Shown here piece after piece: positions 1 to 13,480 of a stretch of DNA of 64,000 nt. The notes under the pieces are model-generated. The model was not told where the DNA came from and made no database searches. It saw only the letters and a program-made list of their open reading frames with translations. The DNA comes from Agelas oroides (taxonomy: Eukaryota; Porifera; Demospongiae; Agelasida; Agelasidae), in the NCBI GenBank assembly GCA_949130485.1, contig OX422194.1:1962641-2026640 (forward strand). Direction: 5' to 3'. Within the stretch, counting starts at the first letter, position 1, and the number at the start of each line of letters is the position of its first letter. A program made the position numbers and the translations under genes.

Positions 1-129
1 TCTAAAGGTGCACACTTTGAAAAAATTCGCCGCCGCGCTACGCGCGTCGAAATTATTTCACATTTTTCTGCCGCGCTTCGCGCCGTACAGCATGGCCTCT
101 ACACTCCAAATTTGCTTCCTACGCCTATG
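1..129. mobile_element. Terminal part of a DNA-transposon-like element, cut by the window edge
   Basis: This stretch does not have the CTCTAC repeat character. It holds two GC-rich hairpins (34-46, stem CGCGC with loop TAC; 73-83, stem GCGC with loop TTC) separated by an A/T-rich segment. It ends in ACTCCAAATTTG followed by a CTACG-containing tail at 118-129. The element at 59003-59513 ends the same way: A/T-rich segment, hairpin, ACTCCAAATTTG, CTACG tail. The repeat array starts cleanly at about 130. The shared layout suggests two members of one family or two related families. No protein is encoded in the visible part and the other end lies outside the window. Confidence 0.6.
34..46. other. 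GC-rich hairpin in the left-edge element
   Basis: CGCGC, loop TAC, GCGCG: a perfect 5-bp stem. A second short hairpin (GCGC, loop TTC, GCGC) lies at 73-83. Subterminal hairpins of this kind also occur in the element at 59 kb, at 59455-59472. Confidence 0.55.
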
Positions 130-1092
130 ACCATGACTGTACTTGGTTCTACTTAGCTCTACTACACTCTACCATGGTCTACAACATTCTACCAAGGCTC
201 TCCTTGACTCTACATGACTCTACTACATTCTACCCTGGCTGTACTTGGCTCTACTTGACTATACTAAACTCTACTATGGCTCTGCTGCATTCTACCAAGA
301 CTCTACTTGACTCTACACGACTCTATTACTCTCTACCATGACTCTACTTGGCTGTACCTGTCTGTACTACACACTACCATGGCTCTACTACATTCTACCA
401 AGGCTCTACTTAACTCTACATGACACTACTACATTCTATCATTGCTCTACTTCACTATACTTGACTGTACTACACTCTACTATGGCTCTACTACATTCTA
501 CCAGGGCTCTACTTGACTCTACACGACTCTTCTACTATACCATGACTCTACTTGGCTCTACCTGTCTGTACTGCACACTACCATGGTTCCACCACATTCT
601 ACCATGACTCAACTTGACTCTACACGACTCTACTACATTCTTTCACGGTTCTAGTTGACTCTACTTGACTCTACTACCCCCTATCATGGCTCTACTACAT
701 TCCACGAAGGCTCTACTTGACCCTACACGACTCTACTACTCTCTACCATGACTCTACTTGGATGTACCTGTCTGTACTACACTCCACCATGCCTCTACTA
801 CATTCTACCAAGGCTCTACTTGACTCTACATGACTCTACTTCATTCCACCATTGCTCTTCTTGACTCTACTTGACTGGACTACACTCTACCATGGCTGTA
901 CTTGGTTCCACTTAGCTCTACTACACTCTACCACGGTCTACTTCATTCTACCAATGCTCAACTTGACTCTACATGACTCTACTACATTCTACCTTGGCTC
1001 TACTTGGCTGTACCTGGCTCTACTACACTCTGCCATGGCTCTACTACATTCTACCAAGGCTCTACTTGACTGTACATTACTCTACTACATTC

Positions 1093-1296
1093 TACAAAGG
1101 CCCTACTTGACTCTACTTCACACTACTACACTCCACCATGGATCTACGTGGCTCTACTTGACTCTACTATAATCTACCATGGTCTACTACATTCTACAAA
1201 GGCCCTACTTCACTCTACTTCACACTACTACACTCCACCATGGATCTACGTGGCTCTACTTGACTCTACTATAATCTACCATGGTCTACTACATTC
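1093..1296. repeat. Tandem pair of a 102-bp module
   Basis: A module beginning TACAAAGGCCCTAC occurs at 1093 and again at 1195. Both copies carry the uncommon variants CACACTACTACA, GGATCTACG and TATAATCTACC. This is part of the extra ~451 bp that makes the first marker interval 3,299 bp instead of 2,848. Confidence 0.8.
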
Positions 1297-1693
1297 TATC
1301 AAGGCTCTCCTTGACTCTACATGACTCTACTACATTCTACCTTGGCTCTACTTGGCTGTACCTGGCTCTACTACACTCTACCATGACTCTATGCCATTCT
1401 ACCATGGCTCTACTTGACTCTACTTGACTGTACTACACTCTACTATGGATCTACTACATTCTACCAAGGCTCTACTTGACTCTACACGACTCTACTACTC
1501 TCTACCATGACTCTACTTGGATGCACCTGTCTGTACTAAACTCTACCATGGCTCTACTACATTCTACCTAGGCTCTACTTGACTCTACACGACTGTACTA
1601 CTCTCTACCATGACTCTACTTGGATGTACCTGTCTGTACTACACTCTACCATGGCTCTACTACATTCTACCTAGGCTCTACTTGACTCTACAT

Positions 1694-4541
1694 GACGCTA
1701 CTTCATTCCACCATTGATCTTCTTGACTCTACTTGACTGTACTACACTCTACCATGCCTGTACTTGGTTCTACTTATAGCTCTACTACACTCTCCCATGG
1801 TCTACTACATTCTACCAATGCTCTACTTGACTCTACATGACTCTACTACATTCTACCATGGCTCTACCTGTCTCTACTACACTCTGCCATGGCTCTACTA
1901 CATTCTACCAAGGCTCTACTTGGCTGTACTTGACTCTACTACATTCTACAAAGGCTCTACTTGACTCTACTTCACTCTACTACACTCCACCATGGCTCTA
2001 CGTGGCTCTACTTGACTCTACTATACTCTACCATGGTCTACTACATTCTACCAAGGCTCTACTTGACTCTACATTACTCTACTACATTCTACCATGGCTC
2101 TACTTGACTGTACTTGACTGTACTAAACTCTACTATGGCTCTACTACATTCTACCAAGACTCTACTTGACTCTGCACGACTCTACTACTCTCTACCATAA
2201 CTCTACTTGGATGTACCTGTCTGTACTACACTCTACCATGGCTCTACTACATTCTACCAAGGCTCTACTTGACTCTACATGACTCTACTTCATTCCACCA
2301 TTGCTCTTCTTGACTCTACTTGACTGTACTACACTCTACCATGGCTGTACTTGGTTCTACTTAGCTCTACTACACTCTACCATGGTCTACTACATTCTAC
2401 CAAGGCTCTCCTTGACTCTACATGACTCTACTACATTCTACCATGGCTCTACTTGACTCTACTTGACTATACTAAACCACACTATGGCTCTACTGCATTC
2501 TACCAATACTCTGCTTGACTCTACACGACTCTATCACTCTCTACCATGACTCTACTTTGCTGTACCTGTCTGTACTGCACTCTACCATGGCTCTACTACC
2601 TTCTACCAAGCCTCTACTTGATTCTACATGACTCTACTACATTCTACCATAGCTCTACTTGACTATACTTGACTGTACTACACTCTACTATGGCTCTACT
2701 ACATTCTACCATGACTCTACTCCATTCTACCATGGCTCTACTTGACTCTACTTGACTGTACTACACTCTACTATGGTTCTACTACATTCTACCAAGGCTC
2801 TACTTGACTCTACACGACTGTACTACTCTCTACCATGATTCTACTTGGATGCACCTGTCTGTACTACACTCTACCATGGCTCTACTACATTCTACCTAGG
2901 CTCTACTTGACTCTACATGATGCTACTTCATTCCACCATTGCTCTTCTTGACTCTACTTGACTGTACTACACTCTACCATGCCTGTACTTGGTTCTACTT
3001 ATAGCTCTACTACACTCTACCATGGTCTACTACATTCTACCAAGGCTCTACTTGACTCTACATGCCTCTACTACATTCTACCATGGCTCTACTTGGCTGT
3101 ACCTGTCTCTACTACACTCTGCCATGGCTCTACTACATTCTACCAAGGCTCTACTTGGCTTTACTTGACTCTACTACATACTACAAAGGCTCTACTTGAC
3201 TCTACTTCACTCTACTACACTCCACCATGGCTCTACGTGGCTCTACATGACTCTACTATACTCTACCATGGTCTACTACATTCTACGAAGGCTCTACTTG
3301 ACTCTACATTACTCTACTACATTCTACCATGGCTCTACTTGACTCTACTTGACTGTACTAAACTCTACTATGGCTCTACTACATTCTACCAAGACTCTAC
3401 TTGACTCTACACGACTCTACTACTCTCTACCATAACTCTACTTGGATGTCCCTGTCTGTACTACACTCTCCCATGGTCTACTCCATTTTACCAAGACTCT
3501 CCTTGACTCTACATGACTCTACTACATTCTACCATGGCTCTACTTGACTCTACTTGACTATACTAAACTCTGCTATGGCTCTACTGCATTCTACCACGAC
3601 TCTACTTGACTCTACACAACTCTATTACTCTCTACCATGACTCTACTTGGCTGTACTTGTCTGTACTACACCCTACCATGGCTGTACTACATTCTACCAA
3701 GGCTCTACTTGACTCTACATGACTCTACTACATTCTACCATAGCTCTACTTCACTATACTTGACTGTACTACACTCTACTATGGCTCTACTACATTCTAC
3801 CAGGGCTCTACTTGACTCTACACGACTCTACTACTATACCATGACTCTACTTTGCTCTACCTGTCTCTACTACACACAACCATGGCTCCACTACATTCTA
3901 CCATGACTCAACTTGACTCTACATGACTCTACTACATTCTTTCACGGTTCTAGTTGACTCTACTTGACTCTACTACACCCTACCATGGCTCTACTACATT
4001 CCACGAAGGCTCTACTTGACTCTACACGACTCTACTACTCTCTACCTTGACTCTACTTGGATGTACCTGTCTGTACTACACTCCACCATGCTTCTACTAC
4101 ATTCTACCAAGGCTCTACTTGACTCTACATGACTCTACTTCATTCCACCATTGCTCTTCTTGACTCTACTTGACTATACTACACTCTACCATGGCTGTAC
4201 TTGGTTTCACTTAGCTCTACTACACTCTACCATGGTCTACTCCATTCTACTAAGGCTCTACTTGACTCTACATGACTCTACTACATTCTACCTTGGCTCT
4301 ACTTGGCTGTACCTGGCTCTACTACACTCTACCATGACTCTACTCCATTCTACCATGGCTCTACTTGACTCTACTTGACTGTACTACACTCTACAATGGT
4401 TCTACTACATTCTACCAAGGCTCTACTTGACTCTACACGACTGTACTACTCTCTACCATGACTCTACTTGGATGTACCTGTCTGTACTACACTCTACCAT
4501 GGCTCTACTACATTCTACCTAGGCTCTACTTGACTCTACAT
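1694..4541. repeat. 2,848-bp higher-order repeat, copy 1
   Basis: The rare variant GACGCTACTTCATTCCACC, followed by TTGATCTTC, lies at 1694, 4542 and 7390, exactly 2,848 bp apart. Many other positions repeat at the same offset, including the start of a 110-codon open frame at 1837, 4685 and 7533. The start phase chosen here is arbitrary. The upstream stretch 130-1693 is a diverged partial copy that matches 2,848-type sequence at an offset of 3,299 bp. Confidence 0.85.
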
Positions 4542-7389
4542 GACGCTACTTCATTCCACCATTGATCTTCTTGACTCTACTTGACTGTACTACACTCTAC
4601 CATGCCTGTACTTGGTTCTACTTATAGCTCTACTACACTCTACCATGGTCTACTACATTCTACCAAGGCTCTACTTGACTCTACATGACTCTACTACATT
4701 CTACCATGGCTCTACCTGTCTCTACTACACTCTGCCATGGCTCTACTACATTCTACCAAGGCTCTACTTGGCTGTACTTGACTCTACTACATTCTACAAA
4801 GGCTCTACTTGACTCTACTTCACTCTACTACACTCCACCATGGCTCTACGTGGCTCTACTTGACTCTACTATACTCTACCATGGTCTACTACATTCTACC
4901 AAGGCTCTACTTGACTCTACATTACTCTACTACATTCTACCATGGCTCTACTTGACTCTGCTTGACTGTACTAAACTCTACTATGGCTCTACTACATTCT
5001 ACCAAGACTCTACTTGACACTGCACGACTCTACTACTCTCTACCATAACTCTACTTGGATGTACCTGTCTGTACTACACTCTACCATGGCTCTACTACAT
5101 TCTACCAAGGCTCTACTTGACTCTACATGACTCTACTTCATTCCACCATTGCTCTTCTTGACTCTACTTGACTGTACTACACTCTACCATGGCTGTACTT
5201 GGTTCTACTTAGCTCTACTACACTCTACCATGGTCTACTACATTCTACCAAGGCTCTCCTTGACTCTACATGACTCTACTACATTCTACCATGGCTCTAC
5301 TTGACTCTACTTGACTATACTAAACTCTACTATGGCTCTACTGCATTCTACCAATACTCTACTTGACTCAACACGACTCTATTACTCTCTACCATGACTC
5401 TACTTTGCTGTACCTGTCTGTACTGCACTCTACCATGGCTCTACTACATTCTACCAAGCCTCTACTTGATTCTACATGACTCTACTACATTCTACCATAG
5501 CTCTACTTGACTATACTTGACTGTACTACACTCTACTATGGCTCTACTACATTCTACCATGACTCTACTCCATTCTACCATGGCTCTACTTGACTCTACT
5601 TGACTGTACTACACTCTACTATGGTTCTACTACATTCTACCAAGGCTCTACTTGACTCTACACGACTCTACTACTCTCTACCATGATTCTACTTGGATGC
5701 ACCTGTCTGTACTACACTCTACCATTGCTCTACTACATTCTACCTAGGCTCTACTTGACTCTACATGACGCTACTTCATTCCACCATTGCTCTTCTTGAC
5801 TCTACTTGACTGTACTACACTCTACCATGCCTGCACTTGGTTCTACTTATAGCTCTACTACACTCTACCATGGTCTACTACATTCTACCAAGGCTCTACT
5901 TGACTCTACATGACTCTACTACATTCTACCATGGCTCTACTTGGCTGTACCTGTCTCTACTACACTCTGCCATGGCTCTACTACATTCTACCAAGGCTCT
6001 ACTTGGCTTTACTTGACTCTACTACATACTACAAAGGCTCTACTTGACTCTACTTCACTCTACTACACTCCACCATGGCTCTACGTGGCTCTACATGACT
6101 CTACTATACTCTACCATGGTCTACTACATTCTACGAAGGCTCTACTTGACTCTACATTACTCTACTACATTCTACCATGGCTCTACTTGACTCTACTTGA
6201 CTGTACTAAACTCTACTATGGCTCTACTACATTCTACCAAGACTCTACTTGACTCTACACGACTCTACTACTCTCTACCATAACTCTACTTGGATGTCCC
6301 TGTCTGTACTACACTCTCCCATGGTCTACTCCATTCTACCAAGACTCTCCTTGACTCTACATGACTCTACTACATTCTACCATGGCTCTACTTGACTCTA
6401 CTTGACTATACTAAACTCTACTATGGCTCTACTGCATTCTACCACGACTCTACTTGACTCTACACAACTCTATTACTCTCTACCATGACTCTACTTGGCT
6501 GTACTTGTCTGTACTACACCCTACCATGGCTCTACTACATTCTACCAAGGCTCTACTTGACTCTACATGACTCTACTACATTCTACCATAGCTCTACTTC
6601 ACTATACTTGACTGTACTACACTCTACTATGGCTCTACTACATTCTACCAGGGCTCTACTTGACTCTACACGACTCTACTACTATACCATGACTCTACTT
6701 GGCTCTACCTGTCTCTACTACACACAACCATGGCTCCACTACATTCTACCATGACTCAACTTGACTCTACATGACTCTACTACATTCTTTCACGGTTCTA
6801 GTTGACTCTACTTGACTCTACTACACCCTACCATGGCTCTACTACATTCCACGAAGGCTCTACTTGACTCTACACGACTCTACTACTCTCTACCTTGACT
6901 CTACTTGGATGCACCTGTCTGTACTACACTCCACCATGCTTCTACTACATTCTACCAAGGCTCTACTTGACTCTACATGACTCTACTTCATTCCACCATT
7001 GCTCTTCTTGACTCTACTTGACTATACTACACTCTACCATGGCTGTACTTGGTTTCACTTAGCTCTACTACACTCTACCATGGTCTACTCCATTCTACTA
7101 AGGCTCTACTTGACTCTACATGACTCTACTACATTCTACCTTGGCTCTACTTGGCTGTACCTGGCTCTACTACACTCTACCATGACTCTACTCCATTCTA
7201 CCATGGCTCTACTTGACTCTACTTGACTGTACTACACTCTACAATGGTTCTACTACATTCTACCAAGGCTCTACTTGACTCTACACGACTGTACTACTCT
7301 CTACCATGACTCTACTTGGATGTACCTGTCTGTACTACACTCTACCATGGCTCTACTACATTCTACCTAGGCTCTACTTGACTCTACAT
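4542..7389. repeat. 2,848-bp higher-order repeat, copy 2
   Basis: Same unit as copy 1 at an offset of exactly 2,848 bp over its whole length. Translated stretches at 4151-4378 and 6999-7226, one unit apart, are identical, so the two copies are very similar and probably recent. Confidence 0.85.
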
Positions 7390-10243
7390 GACGCTACTTC
7401 ATTCCACCATTGATCTTCTTGACTCTACTTGACTGTACTACACTCTACCATGCCTGTACTTGGTTCTACTTATAGCTCTACTACACTCTACCATGGTCTA
7501 CTACATTCTACCAAGGCTCTACTTGACTCTACATGACTCTACTACATTCTACCATGGCTCTACCTGTCTCTACTACACTCTGCCATGGCTCTACTACATT
7601 CTACCAAGGCTCTACTTGGCTGTACTTGACTCTACTACATTCTACAAAGGCTCTACTTGACTCTACTTCACTCTACTACACTCCACCATGGCTCTACGTG
7701 GCTCTACTTGACTCTACTATACTCTACCATGGTCTACTACATTCTACCAAGGCTCTACTTGACTCTACATTACTCTACTACATTCTACCATGGCTCTACT
7801 TGACTCTGCTTGACTGTACTAAACTCTACTATGGCTCTACTACATTCTACCAAGACTCTACTTGACACTGCACGACTCTACTACTCTCTACCATAACTCT
7901 ACTTGGATGTACCTGTCTGTACTACACTCTACCATGGCTCTACTACATTCTACCAAGGCTCTACTTGACTCTACATGACTCTACTTCATTCCACCATTGC
8001 TCTTCTTGACTCTACTTGACTGTACTACACTCTACCATGGCTGTACTTGGTTCTACTTAGCTCTACTACACTCTACCATGGTCTACTACATTCTACCAAG
8101 GCTCTCCTTGACTCAACATGACTCTACTACATTCTACCATGGCTCTACTTGACTCTACTTGACTATACTAAACTCTACTATGGCTCTACTGCATTCTACC
8201 AATACTCTACTTGACTCTACACGACTCTATTACTCTCTACCATGACTCTACTTTGCTGTACCTGTCTGTACTGCACTCTACCATGGCTCTACTACATTCT
8301 ACCAAGCCTCTACTTGATTCTACATGACTCTACTACATTCTACCATAGCTCTACTTGACTATACTTGACTGTACTACACTCTACTATGGCTCTACTACAT
8401 TCTACCATGACTCTACTCCATTCTACCATGGCTCTACTTGACTCTACTTGACTGTACTACACTCTACTATGGTTCTACTACATTCTACCAAGGCTCTACT
8501 TGACTCTACACGACTCTACTACTCTCTACCATGATTCTACTTGGAAGCACCTGTCTGTACTACACTCTACCATGGCTCTACTACATTCTACCTAGGCTCT
8601 ACTTGACTCTACATGACGCTACTTCATTCCACCATTGCTCTTCTCGACTCTACTTGACTGTACTACAATCTACCATGCCTGTACTTGGTTCTACTTATAG
8701 CTCTACTACACTCTACCATGGTCTACTACATTCTACCAAGGCTCTACTTGACTCTACATGACTCTACTACATTCTACCATGGCTCTACTTGGCTGTACCT
8801 GTCTCTACTACACTCTGCCATGGCTCTACTACATTCTACCAAGGCTCTACTTGGCTTTACTTGACTCTACTACATTCTACAAACGCTCTACTTGACTCTA
8901 CTTCACTCTACTACACTCCACCATGGCTCTACGTGGCTCTACGTGGCTCTACATGACTCTACTATACTCTACTATGGTCTACTTCATTCTACGAAGGCTC
9001 TACTTGACTCTACATTACTCTACTACATTCTACCATGGCTCTACTTGACTCTACTTGACTGTACTAAACTCTACTATGGCTCTACTGCATTCTACCAAGA
9101 CTCTACTTGACTCTACATGACTCTACTACTCTCTACCATAACTCTACTTGGATGTCCCTGTCTGTACTACACTCTCCCATGGTCTACTCCATTCTACCAA
9201 GACTCTCCTTGAGTCTACATGACTCTACTACATTCTACCATGGCTCTACTTGACTCTACTTGACTATACTAAACTCTACTATGGCTCTACTGCATTCTAC
9301 CACGACTCTACTTGACTCTACACAACTCTATTACTCTCTACCATGACTCTACTTGGCTGTACTTGTCTGTACTACACCCTACCATGGCTCTACTACATTC
9401 TACCAAGGCTCTACTTGACTCTACATGACTCTACTACATTCTACCATAGCTCTACTTCACTATACTTGACTGTACTACACTCTACTATGGCTCTACTACA
9501 TTCTATCAGGGCTCTACTTGACTCTACACGACTCTACTACTATACCATGACTCTACTTGGCTGTACCTGTCTCTACTACACACAACCATGGCTCCACTAC
9601 ATTCTACCATGACTCAACTTGACTCTACATGACTCTGCTACATTCTTTCACGGTTCTAGTTGACTCTACTTGACTCTACTACACCCTACCATGGCTCTAC
9701 TACATTCCACGAAGGCTCTACTTGACTCTACACGACTCTACTACTCTCTACCTTGACTATACTTGGATGTACCTCTCTGTACTACACTCCACCATGGCTC
9801 TACTACATTCTACCAAGGCTCTACTTGACTCTACATGACTCTACTTCATTCCACCATTGCTCTTCTTGACTCTACTTGACTACTACACTCTACCATGGCT
9901 GTACTTGGTTTCACTTAGCTCTACTACACTCTACCATGGTCTACTTCATTCTACCAAGGCTACTTGACTCTACATGACTCTACTACATTCTACCTTGGCT
10001 CTACTTGGCTGTACCTGGCTCTACTACACTCTACCATGACTCTAATCCATTCTATCATGGCTCTACTTGACTCTACTTGACTGTACTACACTCTACTATG
10101 GTTCTACTACATTCTACCAAGGCTCTACTTGACTCTACACGACTGTACTACTCTCTACCATGACTCTACTTGGATGTACCTGTCTGTACTACATTCTACC
10201 ATGGCTCTACTACATTCTACCTAGGCTCTTCTTGACTCTACAT
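7390..10243. repeat. 2,848-bp higher-order repeat, copy 3 (with small indels)
   Basis: The offset to copy 2 is 2,848 bp at the start and becomes 2,858 after a duplication of a single 10-mer, ACGTGGCTCT, at 8931-8940 and 8941-8950. Small deletions near 9.88-9.96 kb leave this copy at 2,854 bp. The next GACGCTACTTC marker is at 10244. Confidence 0.75.
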
Positions 10244-10909
10244 GACGCTACTTCATTCCACCATTGCTCTTCTTGACTCTACTTGACTGTACTAACTCTA
10301 CCATGCCTGTACTTGGTTCTACTTATAGCTCTACTACACTCTACCATGGTCTACTACATTCTACCAAGGCTCTACTTGACTCTACATGACTCTACTACAT
10401 TCTACCATGGCTCTATTTGGCTGTAACTGTCTCTACTACACTCTGCCATGGCTCTACTACATTCTACCAAGGCTCTACTTGGCTGTACTTGACTCTACTA
10501 CATTCTACAAAGGCTCTACTTGACTCTACTTCACTCTACAGCACTCCACCATGGCTCTACGTGGCTCTACTTGACTCTACTATACTCTACCATGGTCTAC
10601 TACATTCTACCAAGGCTCTACTTGACTCTACATTACTCTACTACATTCTACCATGGCTCTACTTGACTCTACTTGACTGTACTAAACTCTACTATGGCTC
10701 TACTACATTCTACCAAGAGTCTACTTGACTCTACACGACTCTACTACTCTCTACCATAACTCTACTTCGATGTCCCTGTCTGTACTACACTATCCCATGG
10801 TCTACTCCATTCTACCAAGGCTCTCCTTGACTCTACATGACTCTACTACATTCTTCCATGGCTCTACTTGACTCTACTTGACTATACTAAACTCTACTAT
10901 GGCTCTACT

Positions 10910-11115
10910 GCATTCTACCACGACTCTACTTGACTCTACACAACTCTATTACTCTCTACCATGACTCTACTTGGCTGTACTTGTCTGTACTACACCCTAC
11001 CATGGCTCTACTGCATTCTACCACGACTCTACTTGACTCTACACAACTCTATTACTCTCTACCATGACTCTACTTGGCTGTACTTGTCTGTACTACACCC
11101 TACCATGGCTCTACT
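10910..11115. repeat. Tandem pair of a 103-bp module
   Basis: A module beginning GCATTCTACCACGACTC occurs at 10910 and 11013. The equivalent place in the downstream copy (about 18.87 kb) has the module only once, so either this pair is a gain here or one copy was lost there. 103 bp equals one 21-bp and two 41-bp blocks. Confidence 0.8.
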
Positions 11116-11686
11116 ACATTCTACCAGGGCTCTACTTGACTCTACACGACTCTACTACTATACCATGACTCTACTTGGCTCTACCTGTCTCTAATACACA
11201 CTACCATGGCTCCACTACATTCTACCATGACTCAACTTGACTCTACATGACTCTACTACATTCTTTCACGGTTCTAGTTGACTCTACTTGACTCTACTAC
11301 ACCCTACCATGGCTCTACTACATTCCACGAAGGCTCTACTTGACTCTACACGACTCTATTACTCTCTATCATGACTCTACTTGGATGTACCTGTCTGTAC
11401 TACACTCCACCATGCCTCTACTACATTCTACCAAGGCTCTACTTGACTCTACATGACTCTACTTCATTCCACCATTGCTCTTCTTGACTCTACTTGACTA
11501 TACTACACTCTACCATGGCTGTACTTGGTTTCACTTAGCTCTACTACACTCTACTATGGTCTACTTCATTCTACCAAGGCTACTTGACTCTACATGACTC
11601 TACTACATTCTACCTTGGCTCTACTTGGCTGTACCTGGCTCTACTACACTCTACCATGACTCTACTCCATTCTACCATGGCTCTAC

Positions 11687-13000
11687 TTGACTCTACTTGA
11701 CTGTACTACACTCTACTATGGTTCTACTACATTCTACCAAGGCTCTACTTGTCTCTACACGACTGTACTACTCTCTACCATGACTCTACTTGGATGTACC
11801 TGTCTGTACTACATTCTACCATGGCTCTACTACATTCTACCTAGGCTCTACTTGACTCTACATGACGCTACTTCATTCCACCATTGCTCTTCTTGACTCT
11901 ACTTGACTGTACTACACTCTACCATGCCTGTACTTGGTTCTACTTATAGCTCTACTACACTCTACCATGGTCTACTACATTCTACCATGCAAGGCTCTAC
12001 TTGACTCTACATGACTCTACTACATTCTACCATCGCTATACTTGCATGGTTGTACCTGTCTCTACTACACTCTGCCATGGCTCTACTACATTCTACCAAG
12101 GCTCTACTTGGCTGTACTTGACTCTACTACATTCTACAAAGGCTCTACTTGACTCTACTTCACTCTACTTCACTCCACCATGGCTCTACGTGGCTCTACT
12201 TGACTCTACTATACTCTACCATGGTCTACTACATTCTACCAAGGCTCTACTTGACTCTACATTACTCTACTACATTCTACCATGGCTGTACCTGGCTCTA
12301 CTACACTCTACCATGACTCTACTCCATTCTACCATGGCTCTACTTGAATCTACTTGACTGTACTACACTCTACTATGGTTCTACTACATTCTACCAAGGC
12401 TCTACTTGTCTCTACATGACTGTACTACTCTCTACCATGACTCTACTTGGATGTACCTGTCTGTACTACATTCTACCATGGCTCTACTACATTCTACCTA
12501 GGCTCTACTTGACTCTACATGACTCTACTTCATTCCACCATTGCTCTTCTTGACTCTACTTGACTGTACTACACTCTACCATGCCTGTACTTGGTTCTAC
12601 TTATAGCTCTACTACACTCTACCATGGTCTACTACATTCTACCATGCAAGGCTCTACTTGACTCTACATGACTCTACTACATTCTACCATCGCTATACTT
12701 GCATGGCTGTACCTGTCTCTACTACACTCTGCCATGGCTCTACTACATTCTACCAAGCCTCTACTTGGCTGTACTTGACTCTACTACATTCTACAAAGGC
12801 TCTACTTGACTCTACTTCACTCTACTACACTCCACCATGGCTCTACGTGGCTCTACTTGACTCTACTATACTCTACCATGGTCTACTACATTCTACCAAG
12901 GCTCTACTTTACTCTACATTACTCTACTACATTCTACCATGGCTCTACTTGACTGTACTTGACTGTACTAAACTCTACTATGGCTCTACTACATTCTACC
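11687..13000. repeat. Tandem pair of a 657-bp unit
   Basis: The segment 11687-12343 is followed by a close copy at 12344-13000. Recognisable points such as 11687/12344 and 12001/12658 are each 657 bp apart. Both copies carry the unusual variant ACCATGCAAGG. The downstream 7.9-kb copy has this unit once, so its offset drops from 7,857 (11687 to 19544) to 7,200 bp (13221 to 20421). Confidence 0.8.
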
Positions 13001-13480
13001 AAGACTCTACTTGACTCTACACGACTCTACTACTCTCTACCATAACTCTACTTGGATGTCCCTGTCTGTACTACACTCTCCCATGGTCTACTCCATTCTA
13101 CCAAGGCTCTCCTTGACTCTACATGACTCTACTACATTCTACCATGGCTCTACTTGACTCTACTTCACTATACTAAACTCTACTATGGCTCTACTGCATT
13201 CTACCACGACTCTACTTGACTCTACACAAATCTATTACTCTCTACCATGACTCTACTTGGCTGTACTTGTCTGTACTACACCCTACCATGGCTCTACTAC
13301 ATTCTACCAAGGCTCTACTTGACTCTACATGACTCTACTACATTCTACCATAGCTCTACTTCACTATACTTGACTGTACTACACTCTACTATGGCTCTAC
13401 TACATTCTACCAGGGCTCTACTTGACTCTACACGACTCTACTACTATACCATGACTCTACTTGGCTCTACCTGTCTCTAC

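Larger units (their letters stand above)
5600..13480. repeat. 7,881-bp tandem duplication, copy A
   Basis: Positions in this block recur 7,881 bp downstream (for example 6485 at 14366, 6791 at 14672, 7533 at 15414). The block overlaps 2,848-bp copies 2 and 3, so it is a later duplication laid over an existing higher-order repeat. Its right end is visible: at about 13480 the module reading TACCTGTCTCTAC jumps directly into the sequence otherwise found from about 5600. Confidence 0.8.

Noticed and set aside
2958-3404. 148-codon open frame on the + strand (and dozens of similar 60-148 codon frames made of LLDSTSLYYTLPWLY-like peptides)
   Set aside because: They are direct translations of the 10/11-mer repeat, change frame at every 10-mer, end at the array's own TGA/TAG words and repeat at the satellite period. 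No start context, splice structure or conserved domain supports them.
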